A program made the translations under genes and the position numbers. Below are positions 37,926 through 47,117 of a stretch of 64,000 bases of DNA, piece after piece. The stretch comes from Thalassobius sp. Cn5-15 (lineage in GTDB: Bacteria > Pseudomonadota > Alphaproteobacteria > Rhodobacterales > Rhodobacteraceae): the NCBI RefSeq assembly GCF_022347685.1, contig NZ_JAKRGF010000001.1:186001-250000 (forward strand), given 5' to 3'. Each line of letters starts with the position of its first letter. Positions within the stretch are counted from its first letter, which is position 1. The notes beneath the pieces were generated by a model that was given only the letters and a program-made list of their open reading frames with translations, was not told the DNA's origin and did not search any database.

Positions 37926-38041
37926 TCTAGGTCCGTGCCAGCGGTTCGAGAGGGCGCATTTTAGCACCATCCGGCAAAAGGCCGCGCCGTCCCCGCCGGA
38001 ACGGCCTATGCGCCTTAGGACCATCGAGAGGGCGGACCATA

Positions 38042-38066
38042 CTTTATCTCAATTGAGGCGATAAAG
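38042..38066. promoter_or_regulatory. Nested palindrome upstream of the CZB gene
   Basis: CTTTATC (38042-38048) pairs with GATAAAG (38060-38066) around the perfect palindrome CTCAATTGAG (38048-38057). Its place about 75 bp before the start suggests an operator. The binding protein is unknown. Confidence 0.5.
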
Positions 38067-38140
38067 GCGGATATCTATATTCGTTTGTAGAGAGCACGAG
38101 CACACAATCGCATAAGCGACAAACGAGAAAGAGAAACACC

Positions 38141-38518
38141 ATGACCCAGATGACCGTTCTGAACACCGCTGAGATCATCAACAACAGCATCGTTGCACAT
38201 TACGTTCTGGGTCATCAGCTGCGCGCCGCTGCTATCGACGGCAACCGCAGCCTGCCGGTGCGCGCCTATAAGAACGCCGAGAAATGTGGTCTGGGTAAAC
38301 TGATCTCCTTCCTGAAAGACAACGCACAGATGACCACCCGCGCCAAAGAAGTTGACGCGCTGCACCTTGACCTGCACGACGCCGCCTGCGGAGTTGCGGC
38401 GCTGATCGCCACCGGCAATTTCGACGCGGCGATTGATGAACTGGCCACTGGCTACTACGCCGATGCAGCTGCGGCCCTGACCAAGGCACTGTCGCACTGG
38501 AAAGTTGAGATTTCGTAA
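38141..38518 (+). CDS. Free-standing CZB (chemoreceptor zinc-binding) domain protein
   Basis: A 125-residue soluble helical protein that is essentially only a CZB domain. The zinc-site pattern of three His and one Cys fits H20 (IVAHYVLGHQLR), C49 (KCGLGKL), H75 and H79 (ALHLDLHDAA). CZB domains usually sit at the end of chemoreceptors or diguanylate cyclases and sense zinc or hypochlorous acid through the cysteine. Here no signalling domain is fused and no chemotaxis gene is near. It has its own terminator. Assignment rests on motif spacing by eye. Confidence 0.72.
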   Translation: MTQMTVLNTAEIINNSIVAHYVLGHQLRAAAIDGNRSLPVRAYKNAEKCGLGKLISFLKDNAQMTTRAKEVDALHLDLHDAACGVAALIATGNFDAAIDELATGYYADAAAALTKALSHWKVEIS

Positions 38519-38550
38519 ACGCCACAAACTTTCTCGGCTCTCTCAACCGA

Positions 38551-38580
38551 AAAGCGCCCCCGGATCGGAGGGCGCTTTTG
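38551..38580 (+). terminator. Intrinsic terminator of the CZB gene
   Basis: AAAGCGCCC (38551-38559) pairs with GGGCGCTTT (38570-38578), followed by TGTTTTGC. It lies 33 bp after the stop. Confidence 0.85.
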
Positions 38581-38723
38581 TTTTGCTCAACGGCGCTGGC
38601 GTTAGGGGAATATTCATAAAAGGCGCATAAAATCTGTCGGGCAGGTGCGTTACGGTCCCGTATTAATACTGACAGGTAAAGGAGGAAGGGGCAGTTCAAA
38701 GGTCAGCTGTGAAGTCAGCCAAC

Positions 38724-38753
38724 GAAAAAGGCGCCCCGAAACGGGACGCCCTT
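38724..38753 (-). terminator. Probable terminator of the bactofilin operon
   Basis: An imperfect stem around GCGCCCCG (38731-38738) and CGGGACGCCC (38742-38751). An A-run at 38725-38729 gives the U-tract on the minus strand. It is just past the bactofilin stop. Confidence 0.7.
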
Positions 38754-38775
38754 GGAACTCTCACTGAGCGGTCGC

Positions 38776-39267
38776 TTAGCCCTGCGCAGCAGGGGCTGCA
38801 GGGGCGGGGACAGTTTTGCCGCCGGACAGGGGATCGTCCTGACGCTGAACCGAGCCTTCGAAATGTGCGCCGCTTTCGATGGCGATGGTTTTGTGAATGA
38901 TGTCGCCTTCGACCCGGGCGGTCGAGGTCAGGCGGACCTTGAGGCCGCGCACGCGGCCCACGATGCGGCCATTGATCACCACGTCGTCTGCGACGATCTC
39001 GCCCTTGATGGTGGCGGTTTCGCCGACAGTCAGCAGGTGCGCGCGGATGTCGCCTTCGACGGTGCCTTCGACCTGAATGTCACCGGTGGTTTTCAAGTTG
39101 CCGGTGATGTGCAGGTCAGAGGACAGGACCGATGCGGCAGGCTTGGCCTTTGCCGGGGTCGGTTTGAAGTCAGGCTTGGGCGCGGCCGGGATGGCCTCAA
39201 GCGCTGCCGATTTCGGAGTTTCGGTGGCCTTGGGGCCGGGTTCGTTGATTTTGCTCTTAGAAAACAT
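38776..39267 (-). CDS. Bactofilin family cytoskeletal protein
   Basis: A 163-residue bactofilin. A proline/alanine/lysine-rich N-terminal tail (about 45 residues) precedes the right-handed beta-helix core, seen as short hydrophobic/glycine repeats such as ITGNLKTTGDIQVEGTVEGDI and VINGRIVGRVRG. The C-terminal tail is again low-complexity. Bactofilins self-assemble into membrane-associated filaments that place cell-wall enzymes. It overlaps the M23 peptidase gene by 11 bp, the classical partner arrangement. Confidence 0.93.
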   Translation of the reverse strand: MFSKSKINEPGPKATETPKSAALEAIPAAPKPDFKPTPAKAKPAASVLSSDLHITGNLKTTGDIQVEGTVEGDIRAHLLTVGETATIKGEIVADDVVINGRIVGRVRGLKVRLTSTARVEGDIIHKTIAIESGAHFEGSVQRQDDPLSGGKTVPAPAAPAAQG

Positions 39268-40582
39268 CGTTTGCCGCCTTGATATACGTCATGGGGTTTT
39301 GGGGTTTGCCACCTACGCGCACCTCGTAGTGGAGATGGGTCCCGGTTGAACGTCCGGTATTCCCCATATCACCGATACGATCCCCGCGCGAGACCCTTTG
39401 GCCGACCTTCACGCGAATTTTCGACAAATGAGCGTAGCGGGTTTCGATGCCGAAGGCATGTTGGATTTTAATCAACCGTCCGTAGCCCGAGGACCAGCCG
39501 GCATGGATGATGACGCCATCGGCGGTGGAATAAATCGGGGTGCCGCGGGGGCCAGCGAAGTCAGCGCCCTTGTGCAGGCGGCGACCGCCGGTTTTCGGGT
39601 CACGACGATAGCCGAAACCACTGGTGAAGCGCACCGTGTCCTTCACCGGTTTGGCAAAGGGTGCCTTGGAGGCGGCGATACGGTAGAGGTTTAGCTGATC
39701 CAGCTGACGCAGGATGCGGTTTGCGCGCAGTTCATCCAGTGAGGGTTCTTCGCCCTTGGTGGAAAATGACAGAGGCACCAGCGGGCCGCCCTGACCAGCG
39801 TGGTTCGCACGGACCTGACTGATCAGGCTTTTGGTCGACAGGCCAGCGGCGCGGAACATTTTGTCCAGTGGTTTGACGGAAATGGTCATCGCATCTTCAA
39901 GCTGGCGGAAGATCTGGTCGTTCTGATCCTCCATCAGTTTGATTTGGAACTGCAGATCTTCGGCATCGCGCAGCGCCTGCTGCGCGTCGGCCAGAATCTG
40001 GTCGCGCTCCTGTGCGGTGTTGGCCAGAGCCGCGACCATGAAGTCCAGCGTTTCGTCATGGCCCTGCGGCGCAGCACCGGAGGTGTCGGCATCGGTTATC
40101 TGTTGCAGCACCGCCAGACGACCGCGGGCTTGGTCGCGTTCACCCATCGCGTCGCGCAGGTTGGCTTGAATGACTTCAATGCCGGTTTCCAGTTCGGCGC
40201 GCGAAATTTCGGAGGCCAGCAGTTTGCTCTGCATGTCAGAGATTTGTTCCAGCGCCAGATTGAACCGTGCCTGTGCGGCGATTGCTTCGGCTTCGCGGGT
40301 GTCGCGTTCTGCGGCCAGCTGGTTCAGTCTGTTTTCATAGGAGCGTTGATCGCGTTTGGCCTGTTCGCGGAAGTTGCCAGCGCCAATATTATCCATCAGC
40401 AGGATTGCTGTCGCCACAATCGCCCAGGCGACCACTGTGGCGCTGCCAGCGAAGCCGATCAGCTGCGTCATCGGGCGCAGACGAATAAAGCGTGTGTCGC
40501 TGTCAGAACGCAGGAAAACCCTACGTTCCGGAAACCAGGTTTCCAGCATAGCATTGATGCGAATAGCGAGACGTGTTCTCAC
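39257..40582 (-). CDS. M23 family peptidase with transmembrane helix and coiled coil
   Basis: A 441-residue cell-wall endopeptidase. A cytoplasmic N-terminus precedes one membrane helix (about residues 43-65, TVVAWAIVATAILLM), a long periplasmic coiled coil (about 75-260, rich in QAxxA/RD heptads) and a C-terminal LytM/M23 domain. Zinc ligands fit H337 and D341 (HKGADF) and the HLH at 416-418. The catalytic residues are intact, so it is probably an active DD-endopeptidase. The 11-bp overlap with bactofilin suggests filament-guided wall remodelling, as in the CcmA-Csd1 and LmdC systems. Confidence 0.93.
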   Translation of the reverse strand: MRTRLAIRINAMLETWFPERRVFLRSDSDTRFIRLRPMTQLIGFAGSATVVAWAIVATAILLMDNIGAGNFREQAKRDQRSYENRLNQLAAERDTREAEAIAAQARFNLALEQISDMQSKLLASEISRAELETGIEVIQANLRDAMGERDQARGRLAVLQQITDADTSGAAPQGHDETLDFMVAALANTAQERDQILADAQQALRDAEDLQFQIKLMEDQNDQIFRQLEDAMTISVKPLDKMFRAAGLSTKSLISQVRANHAGQGGPLVPLSFSTKGEEPSLDELRANRILRQLDQLNLYRIAASKAPFAKPVKDTVRFTSGFGYRRDPKTGGRRLHKGADFAGPRGTPIYSTADGVIIHAGWSSGYGRLIKIQHAFGIETRYAHLSKIRVKVGQRVSRGDRIGDMGNTGRSTGTHLHYEVRVGGKPQNPMTYIKAANDVF

Positions 40583-40804
40583 GTAGCCGTCCTTTGTATG
40601 TCCCCACTCGTCGATGGTCCGTTTCTATGGCGGATCCACCGGAGTGGTGTTTACCAGCCCCATGAGCCAAGGCAACATTTTTAGCAAATGGTCGCTGGAA
40701 TAGTGGTTGTTTTCCGCCTAGTTGGCGAAAAATTGCCGATATTCTGCGGGTGTTGCAGACAAGGGGGCAGACAGGGGGGGCAGACAGCGGACAGCGCTGC
40801 ACAG

Positions 40805-41641
40805 TCAGGCGCCGCGCTGCTTTTGCGGGGTTTGGTCGGCCAGCGGCCAGTAGAAATCTGGCGGCAGGCCAGCCTCGGCGCGTTTTTCCTCATTGAACGG
40901 TGGCTTCAGCGCGCCGTGAAAATAGGTGCGCACCAGGCGGTGGAATTCGTCTTTGGGATCCAGATCGTGCCGACCGCAGAGGAAGTGGAACCATTTTGAC
41001 CCGTAGGCCACATGGCCCACTTCTTCGGCGTAGATCACTTCTAGGGCTTCGATGGTTGCGCTCTCTTTGGCTTTCTTGAAAATCTCGATCATGCCGGGTG
41101 TTACATCGAGGCCGCGGGCCTCCAGCACCATTGGCACCACGGCAAGGCGGCCCATGATGTCATCCACCGTGTCCTCTGCCGCGCGCCACATGCCAGCGTG
41201 GGCCGGCATGGCGCCATAGTGGCTGCCCATCGCTTCAAGACAGTCGCATACCATATTGAAATGCTTTGATTCTTCATCTGCGGATTTTACCCAGTCATCG
41301 TAAAATCCCAGCGGCATTTTGACATGTCCGAAACGGGCAATGATGTCCCAGTGCAGATCCACCGCGTTCAATTCGATATGCGCCACCGCGTGTAGGATCG
41401 CTTTGCGTCCCTCAGGGCTGCCGGGGCGGCGGCGGGGCACGTCGCGGGGATCCAGCAGTTCGGGTTTTTCAGGACGGGCGGGGCGCAAAGGCGGTTCGGC
41501 CTGACCCACTGGCAGCGGCGTGCCAGCGCTGCGGGCGGCAAACCAATCGGCTGCATATTGATGCGATAGCGCGGTTTTTTTACGGCCATCGGCGGTGGTT
41601 AGAACCTCCACCGCCATCTGGGTTAGGGTTTTCTGTGTCAT
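40805..41641 (-). CDS. DUF455 ferritin-like protein
   Basis: A 278-residue protein of the DUF455 family with a ferritin-like four-helix core. Metal-site-like motifs are HAVAHIELNAVDLHWDI, the DEESKHFNM helix and EVIYAEEVGHVAYG. The carboxylate/histidine pattern fits a di-iron site. The function of DUF455 proteins is not established. ATG 41641 is my choice; an ATG at 41656 lies inside a hairpin and has no better ribosome-binding site. Confidence 0.8.
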   Translation of the reverse strand: MTQKTLTQMAVEVLTTADGRKKTALSHQYAADWFAARSAGTPLPVGQAEPPLRPARPEKPELLDPRDVPRRRPGSPEGRKAILHAVAHIELNAVDLHWDIIARFGHVKMPLGFYDDWVKSADEESKHFNMVCDCLEAMGSHYGAMPAHAGMWRAAEDTVDDIMGRLAVVPMVLEARGLDVTPGMIEIFKKAKESATIEALEVIYAEEVGHVAYGSKWFHFLCGRHDLDPKDEFHRLVRTYFHGALKPPFNEEKRAEAGLPPDFYWPLADQTPQKQRGA

Positions 41642-41647
41642 ATGAGG

Positions 41648-41677
41648 CGCCCCCAAACGTCATGGTTCGGGGGCGCT
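41648..41677. terminator. Hairpin between bcp and DUF455
   Basis: GCGCCCCCaAAC (41648-41659) pairs with GTTcGGGGGCGC (41666-41677). The T-run follows on the plus strand (CTTTTCTC), although both flanking genes are on the minus strand. It may instead modulate read-through or translation of the DUF455 gene. Confidence 0.5.
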
Positions 41678-41681
41678 TTTC

Positions 41682-42137
41682 TCATAGTGCTTTGACCGCG
41701 TCCAGCACCTCTTCGACGTGGCCTTTAACCTTCACTTTACGCCATTCGCGCACAATGGTGCCGTCCCCCGCGATCAGGAAGGTAGAGCGTTCGATGCCCA
41801 TGAATTTCTTGCCGTACATGGATTTTTCTTTCCAGACGCCGAAATCCTCGCAGACTGTGCTATCCTCGTCAGACAGCAAAGATATGCCGAGGGCCTTCTT
41901 CTCGCGGAATTTTGCATGGCTGGTAAGGCTGTCTTTGGATATGCCGAAGACCTGAGCGCCCAGTGCTTCAAACTCGGCTTTGTGCGCAGTGAAATCCTGT
42001 GCTTCGGTGGTGCAGCCGGGGGTGTTGTCACGGGGGTAGAAGAACAGAACAACCGGTGCTGGACGCAAGGCTGACAGGGTCACAGAATCGCCGCCGTCCT
42101 GCGGCAAAGTGAAATCAGGGGCAGATGTGTGTGTCAC
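41682..42137 (-). CDS. bcp: Thioredoxin-dependent thiol peroxidase (Bcp/PrxQ)
   Basis: A 151-residue PrxQ-type peroxiredoxin. The peroxidatic cysteine is Cys42 in YPRDNTPGCTTEAQDF. The resolving cysteine found five residues later in E. coli Bcp is absent (Gln47 here), so resolution would use Cys96 (STVCEDFG) or an external thiol. SLLSDEDSTVCEDFGVW and STFLIAGDGTI are typical. It is a second peroxidase in the window besides the Prx5-like gene. Confidence 0.94.
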   Translation of the reverse strand: MTHTSAPDFTLPQDGGDSVTLSALRPAPVVLFFYPRDNTPGCTTEAQDFTAHKAEFEALGAQVFGISKDSLTSHAKFREKKALGISLLSDEDSTVCEDFGVWKEKSMYGKKFMGIERSTFLIAGDGTIVREWRKVKVKGHVEEVLDAVKAL

Positions 42138-42328
42138 AGACGTGTCCTTATGCGAGGAGTTGATTTGAAGTGGTTCGACACACGGTATAGTCCTAAGACG
42201 GACAGAATAAAGGGCGCATGGGTAAAATGCCGCTGCGAAAGGTCGATGGTCTATTTAGGGGCTGGCGACGCGGATCATGGTGGCGCGGACTGGTTCCGTC
42301 CTGAACAAGAAGAGCAGGAGCGCAGGCG

Positions 42329-45300
42329 GTGAAACCCGCACAGGATCAAGAGACAGATCAAGAGGCAAATCAAGAGGCTGAGATGTCGGGGGCTGTTGCT
42401 TCTGAGGTTTCGGAATTGGCGGGCGGTGAGCCGGCCAACAGCACGGATGCGCCTGCTGACCCGTCTGACGCCGCCGGTGCGTCAGAGCCCGCGCCGCGTC
42501 GTCGTCGGGTGTGGCGGATCTGTTTCTGGTCGCTGGGCTGTACCAGTGGTTTTGCCCTGCTATTTGCGGCCCTTGTGTTCTGGCTGATTGGTCGTGAGAT
42601 GGACGTGCCGGATTGGGTGCATACGCGGCTGGAGGCGCGTCTGTCGCAGATGCTACCTGCGGGTCAGGTGCGGTTTGATGATCTGAAGGTCGAGCTGGGC
42701 ACGGGTATCCGTCCGCGCGTCACGCTGCATGGGGTGGAAATTGACGATGATCAGGGGCGCCAGATGGTGCTGCTGGATGCGTTGACGGTGCGGTTGGCAA
42801 CGGATCCGCTGTTTGACGGCCAGCTGCGACTGGGGCGTTTGCAGGTGTCGGGCGCAGAAATGGTGATACGCCGCCTCAGCGATGGGTCGTTTGACATTGC
42901 GTTTGGCAATGCCGTGCCCGCCGTCGGCACGGGCGCCAGTCCAGCAGAGATTGTCGCCGAAATAGACAACTGGCTGCAAAGCGATGAATTGCGCCATGTG
43001 CAATCGGTTATCGCTGACGGTGTGATCCTGCGCTATGAGGATGCCCGTGTGGGGCGTGCCTGGACTGTGGATGGCGGTCGTGTGGATCTGACCCGTGACG
43101 GCGATGATCTGCGCCTGCGCGGTGATCTGTCGGTGCTGGGCGGACATGAATATGTGACCACAATTGAAACCACTTTCGATAGTCGCATTGGGGAAACTGC
43201 CGCACGCTTTGGCATGCTGTTTGAGGATATGGCAGGGCCGGACATTGCCTTGCAGTCGGCGGCGGTGGCGTGGTTGGGTGCGGTGCAGGCGCCGATCTCT
43301 GGCGCGTTGCGCGGATCGTTGAACGAAGATGGCAGTCTGGGCGCGATCAGCGGCACCTTGCAAACCGCCGGTGGCGCGATTCAGCCCAGCCCACAGGCTA
43401 AGCCAGTGCCGTTTCGCTCGGCCCGCAGCTACTTCACCTATGATCCTGCCGGTCAGATCCTGCGGTTCGATGATCTGGCAGTGGACAGCGACTGGATCGC
43501 GTTAGAGGCAGACGGTCAGGCGACACTGCGCGGTATGGAGGGTGGTCTGCCGCAAGGGTTTGAGGGGCAGTTCCGCCTCAGCAAACTGTCGGCAGCACCC
43601 GAAGACTACTTGGCCGATCCCATCGCGGTGGATCAGGCATTGATGAGTTTCCAGCTGGATCTGGATCCCTTCGCCCTGACATTGGGCGAACTGGCGCTGA
43701 CGGCCGAAGGTCAAACCATTGTCGCACAGGGCCGCGCAGAAGTAGGGCAGGCTGGTTGGGCGCTGTCACTGTCGGCGCAGGCGCAGACGCTGGATGTGCC
43801 GGCGCTGTTGCGGATGTGGCCCGAAACGCTGAAGCCCAAGTCGCGCACTTGGGTGGCGGAAAATATCTATGAGACCACGGTGACCAACGGCCATTTCGCC
43901 TTTCGCAAACCAGCGGATGGCGACGCACAGACCTATGCCAGCTTTGAATTTGCCGACACGCGTCTGCGCTACAGCCGCAAACTGCCGGTGGTCGAACAGG
44001 CGCATGGGCACGCGGTCCTAGAGGGCAACCGATTCACTGCCGTGGCTGACGGTGGCTATCTGACCCCGCCAAAGGGGGGACAGATTGATGTCACCGGCAC
44101 CAGTTTTGTGATCCCTGACATTCGCATCAAACCTGCGCCCGCGGAGGTGAGCCTTGCCGCCAGCGGCAAGCTGCGCGCGGCGCTATCGCTGTTGAATCTG
44201 CCGCCTTTGTCGGTGCTGGATAAGGCCGGGCGGGATCTGGATCTGGCGTCGGGCGAAGTGGTGGCGCGGGGGGAATTGCGGATGCCCCTGCGTAAGAAGT
44301 TGCCGCCAGACTTGCTGCGCTTTCAGGTGGCGGCGGTGCTGTCGGATGTGGCCAGCACCACATTGGTGAAGGATCGCCAGTTGCGCGCCGATCGTCTGGA
44401 GCTGCGTGCGGACAATGACCGTATGGTGATCACCGGCCCCGGCACGCTGGAAGGGGTGCCTTTTGATGCGGTTTATGAAAGCAGCCTGAAAAAGGCAGAT
44501 CGTGGCAAGGCGCAGCTGACCGGTTCGATCGAAATCAGCAATCGCGCGTTAGATGCATTTAACATCGACCTGCCCAAAGGCACGTTGCGCGGCGTTGGGC
44601 GTGGTCAGATGGATGTGACCCTGCAAAAGGGCCGCCCGCCTGAATTCCAGCTGACCTCTGATCTGGCAGGTGTCGGCCTGTCGCTGCCGCCGCTTTACTG
44701 GTCCCTGCCGCAATCGCGCAACGGATCGCTGACTGTGGCCGGACGGCTGAGCAAACCTGCCCAGATCAACACCCTCAGCCTTGAGGCGGCGGGGTTGCGG
44801 GCGCGCGGCGCACTGTCGCTGCGGCCTGATGGCGGGATGAAAGAACTGACCTTGTCCCAGTTGCAGGCAGGGCGCTGGCTGGACGCCAAGGTGACGCTAA
44901 AAGGGCGCGGCAAGGGTAAAACGCCGGAGGTGCTGCTGCAGGGGGGCACCGTTGATCTGCGACATGTGCCCAAAGCAGGAGAGCGGGCCACTCAACGGCA
45001 GGCCAGTGCATCGGGCGCGGTGACGCCTCTTAGTGGTGGTTTGGATCAGCTGCGCATATCTGACAGTCTGCGGCTGACAAACCTCGCCGGTCAGTTTCTG
45101 GCTGGTCGCGGCCTCAACGGGGATTTCACCGCGCAGGTCAACGGGCAGGCACCGGTGAATGGCACTGTTTACAGCGCGGGCAGTCGCAGCGCCTATGAAT
45201 TGCGCAGCCCCGATGCGGGCGCGGTGTTCAAGGCGGCGGGGCTAATGAAACAGGCCCGCGGCGGTGAAATGATCCTGCGCCTGACAGAGGTCGATACCCC

Positions 45301-45760
45301 CGGTCACTATGACGGTGAGCTGAACGTCACGGGCACCCGCGTCATTGAGGTGCCGGTGTTGGCCAGCCTGCTGCATGCGGTCAGCGTTGTGGGGCTGGTC
45401 GAACAGATGGCGGCGGGCGGCATCCTTTTTTCCAATGTTGAGGCGCGGTTCCGCCTGACACCGGATCGCCTGATCCTCAGCCGTGCATCGGCGGTTGGTG
45501 CCTCTATGGGGCTGTCGATTGACGGCTATTACGACCTGAAGGAGCGGCAGATGGATTTTCAGGGCGTGCTGTCACCGGTCTATATGGTGAACGGCATCGG
45601 GTCGCTGTTGACGCGCAAGGGGGAGGGGCTGATCGGCTTTAACTATTTGTTGCGCGGCAGGGGGGATGATCCGCGGGTCATTGTCAATCCGCTGTCGCTC
45701 TTTACGCCCGGCATGTTCCGGGAGATTTTCCGTCGCCCGCCGCCAAAGGTTGACCAATAG
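42329..45760 (+). CDS. AsmA-like / YhdP-family DUF3971 protein
   Basis: A very large inner-membrane-anchored envelope protein, 1143 residues. A charged, Glu/Gln/Ala-rich N-terminus of 60 residues is followed by one membrane helix (63-88) and a very long periplasmic region with repeating beta-rich segments. YhdP/TamB/AsmA proteins are thought to bridge the periplasm and move phospholipids to the outer membrane. GTG 42329 has GGAG upstream; ATG 42383 is an alternative that drops 18 residues. It precedes queA by 55 bp. Confidence 0.88.
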   Translation: MKPAQDQETDQEANQEAEMSGAVASEVSELAGGEPANSTDAPADPSDAAGASEPAPRRRRVWRICFWSLGCTSGFALLFAALVFWLIGREMDVPDWVHTRLEARLSQMLPAGQVRFDDLKVELGTGIRPRVTLHGVEIDDDQGRQMVLLDALTVRLATDPLFDGQLRLGRLQVSGAEMVIRRLSDGSFDIAFGNAVPAVGTGASPAEIVAEIDNWLQSDELRHVQSVIADGVILRYEDARVGRAWTVDGGRVDLTRDGDDLRLRGDLSVLGGHEYVTTIETTFDSRIGETAARFGMLFEDMAGPDIALQSAAVAWLGAVQAPISGALRGSLNEDGSLGAISGTLQTAGGAIQPSPQAKPVPFRSARSYFTYDPAGQILRFDDLAVDSDWIALEADGQATLRGMEGGLPQGFEGQFRLSKLSAAPEDYLADPIAVDQALMSFQLDLDPFALTLGELALTAEGQTIVAQGRAEVGQAGWALSLSAQAQTLDVPALLRMWPETLKPKSRTWVAENIYETTVTNGHFAFRKPADGDAQTYASFEFADTRLRYSRKLPVVEQAHGHAVLEGNRFTAVADGGYLTPPKGGQIDVTGTSFVIPDIRIKPAPAEVSLAASGKLRAALSLLNLPPLSVLDKAGRDLDLASGEVVARGELRMPLRKKLPPDLLRFQVAAVLSDVASTTLVKDRQLRADRLELRADNDRMVITGPGTLEGVPFDAVYESSLKKADRGKAQLTGSIEISNRALDAFNIDLPKGTLRGVGRGQMDVTLQKGRPPEFQLTSDLAGVGLSLPPLYWSLPQSRNGSLTVAGRLSKPAQINTLSLEAAGLRARGALSLRPDGGMKELTLSQLQAGRWLDAKVTLKGRGKGKTPEVLLQGGTVDLRHVPKAGERATQRQASASGAVTPLSGGLDQLRISDSLRLTNLAGQFLAGRGLNGDFTAQVNGQAPVNGTVYSAGSRSAYELRSPDAGAVFKAAGLMKQARGGEMILRLTEVDTPGHYDGELNVTGTRVIEVPVLASLLHAVSVVGLVEQMAAGGILFSNVEARFRLTPDRLILSRASAVGASMGLSIDGYYDLKERQMDFQGVLSPVYMVNGIGSLLTRKGEGLIGFNYLLRGRGDDPRVIVNPLSLFTPGMFREIFRRPPPKVDQ

Positions 45761-45815
45761 GCCGCGTCGTTTACATAGGCCGCTGCCAGAGCAACCGCGT
45801 AAGTGATGTGAACCT

Positions 45816-46868
45816 ATGAAACTCGCTGATTTTGATTTCGACCTGCCCGAGGAATTGATTGCCACCCGTCCGGCCAAACCTCGCTCCTCTGCGCGGATGC
45901 TGGTCTGTCAGGGGCAGGCGATCAGTGATCACCACGCGATTGACCTGCCGCAGTTCCTGCGTCCCGGTGACCGGCTGGTGCTGAATGACACCAAGGTGAT
46001 CCCCGCGCGCCTTTTCGGTCAGCGTCCCCGTATGGGCGAGTTGGGGGAAACGCGGGCCAAAATGGACGTGACGCTTTTGGAACCCCGGGCTGATGGCGCA
46101 TGGGCGGCACTGCTGAAACCACTGAAGAAAATCCGTGAGGGCGAGGTGATCGAATTTTCGCCAGCTCTTTCTGCGACGCTGGAAGGCAAGGCAGACGGTC
46201 AGGCGCATTTGCGGTTCAATTTGACGGGTGATGATTTTGACGCGGCTCTGGCCGAGGCAGGCGCGATGCCGCTGCCGCCATACATCGCGGCCAAACGTCC
46301 TGCGGATCAGCAGGACAAAGAGGATTATCAGACCCTATGGGCCAAACACACCGGCGCGGTTGCCGCGCCCACCGCATCGCTCCATTTCGATGAGGCGCTG
46401 ATGCAGGCCTTGGCTGCGCGTGGCGTTGAGGTGACGCATGTGACGCTGCATGTCGGCGCGGGCACCTTCCTGCCGGTGAAGGTCGAGGATGTCACAACCC
46501 ACAAAATGCACGCCGAATGGGGGCAAGTGACAGCGGCTGCTGCGGCAGAAATCGCGGCGACCAAAGCGGCGGGCGGTCGGGTGATCCCTGTCGGCACCAC
46601 CGCCCTGCGCCTGATCGAAAGTGCAGGCCGGTCTGGCGCGATTGAACCGTGGGAAGGGGAGACGGATATTTTCATCTACCCAGGGTTCACGTTCAACGTC
46701 ACCGATGCGCTGATGACCAATTTTCATTTGCCGAAATCAACGCTGTTGATGTTGGTGTCCGCCCTGATGGGGAAAGATGTGATGGACAGCGTCTATAAAC
46801 ATGCGGTGGCGGATGGTTATCGCTTTTTCTCATATGGCGATGCGTCGCTGCTGATCCCCGAAGGGTGA
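45816..46868 (+). CDS. queA: S-adenosylmethionine:tRNA ribosyltransferase-isomerase
   Basis: Adds the cyclopentene-precursor ribosyl group from SAM to preQ1 at tRNA position 34, forming epoxyqueuosine. The 350 residues start [20 protein letters not shown] and show [33 protein letters not shown] and YPGFTF...[14 protein letters not shown], all QueA signatures. It works with gluQ (10.4 kb) in the queuosine pathway. Confidence 0.96.
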   Translation: MKLADFDFDLPEELIATRPAKPRSSARMLVCQGQAISDHHAIDLPQFLRPGDRLVLNDTKVIPARLFGQRPRMGELGETRAKMDVTLLEPRADGAWAALLKPLKKIREGEVIEFSPALSATLEGKADGQAHLRFNLTGDDFDAALAEAGAMPLPPYIAAKRPADQQDKEDYQTLWAKHTGAVAAPTASLHFDEALMQALAARGVEVTHVTLHVGAGTFLPVKVEDVTTHKMHAEWGQVTAAAAAEIAATKAAGGRVIPVGTTALRLIESAGRSGAIEPWEGETDIFIYPGFTFNVTDALMTNFHLPKSTLLMLVSALMGKDVMDSVYKHAVADGYRFFSYGDASLLIPEG

Positions 46869-47001
46869 TATTGGGGCGTCATCCGTCGTCTTGCGCTGCG
46901 CCGCCTGCGCAGGTGCAGGAGGTTAACAAACCATTGCGCCCATATGTGTGGCAAACACGCCGCAGTGCAGCGCGATTGTGCCGGCGCGCGCCCCAATGAC
47001 G

Positions 47002-47037
47002 TGAAAACGACCCGGCCAAAGTCGTTTTCATCAGTTT
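47002..47037 (+). terminator. Probable terminator after queA
   Basis: TGAAAACGAC (47002-47011) pairs perfectly with GTCGTTTTCA (47021-47030), then TCAGTTTTTCC. It is 134 bp past the queA stop, so it may serve queA or shield the next gene. Confidence 0.65.
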
Positions 47038-47117
47038 TTCCGATTTTGCAGTAAGCTAGTCAGCGAATCTGTTTGAAACCCCAGCACATTGCGATGTGCG
47101 CAATCGGGATTAACCTG

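Larger units (their letters stand above)
37811..38140. other. Intergenic region before the CZB gene, with palindromes
   Basis: 330 bp with no supported gene. Two notable inverted repeats occur and are listed separately (37901-37925 and 38042-38066). The second lies about 75 bp before the CZB start and could overlap its promoter. Confidence 0.5.

Noticed and set aside
42129-42332. 67-codon open frame before the AsmA-like gene, overlapping its GTG start
   Set aside because: It overlaps the bcp start region, has no ribosome-binding site and no family-like sequence; the overlap appears to be chance.
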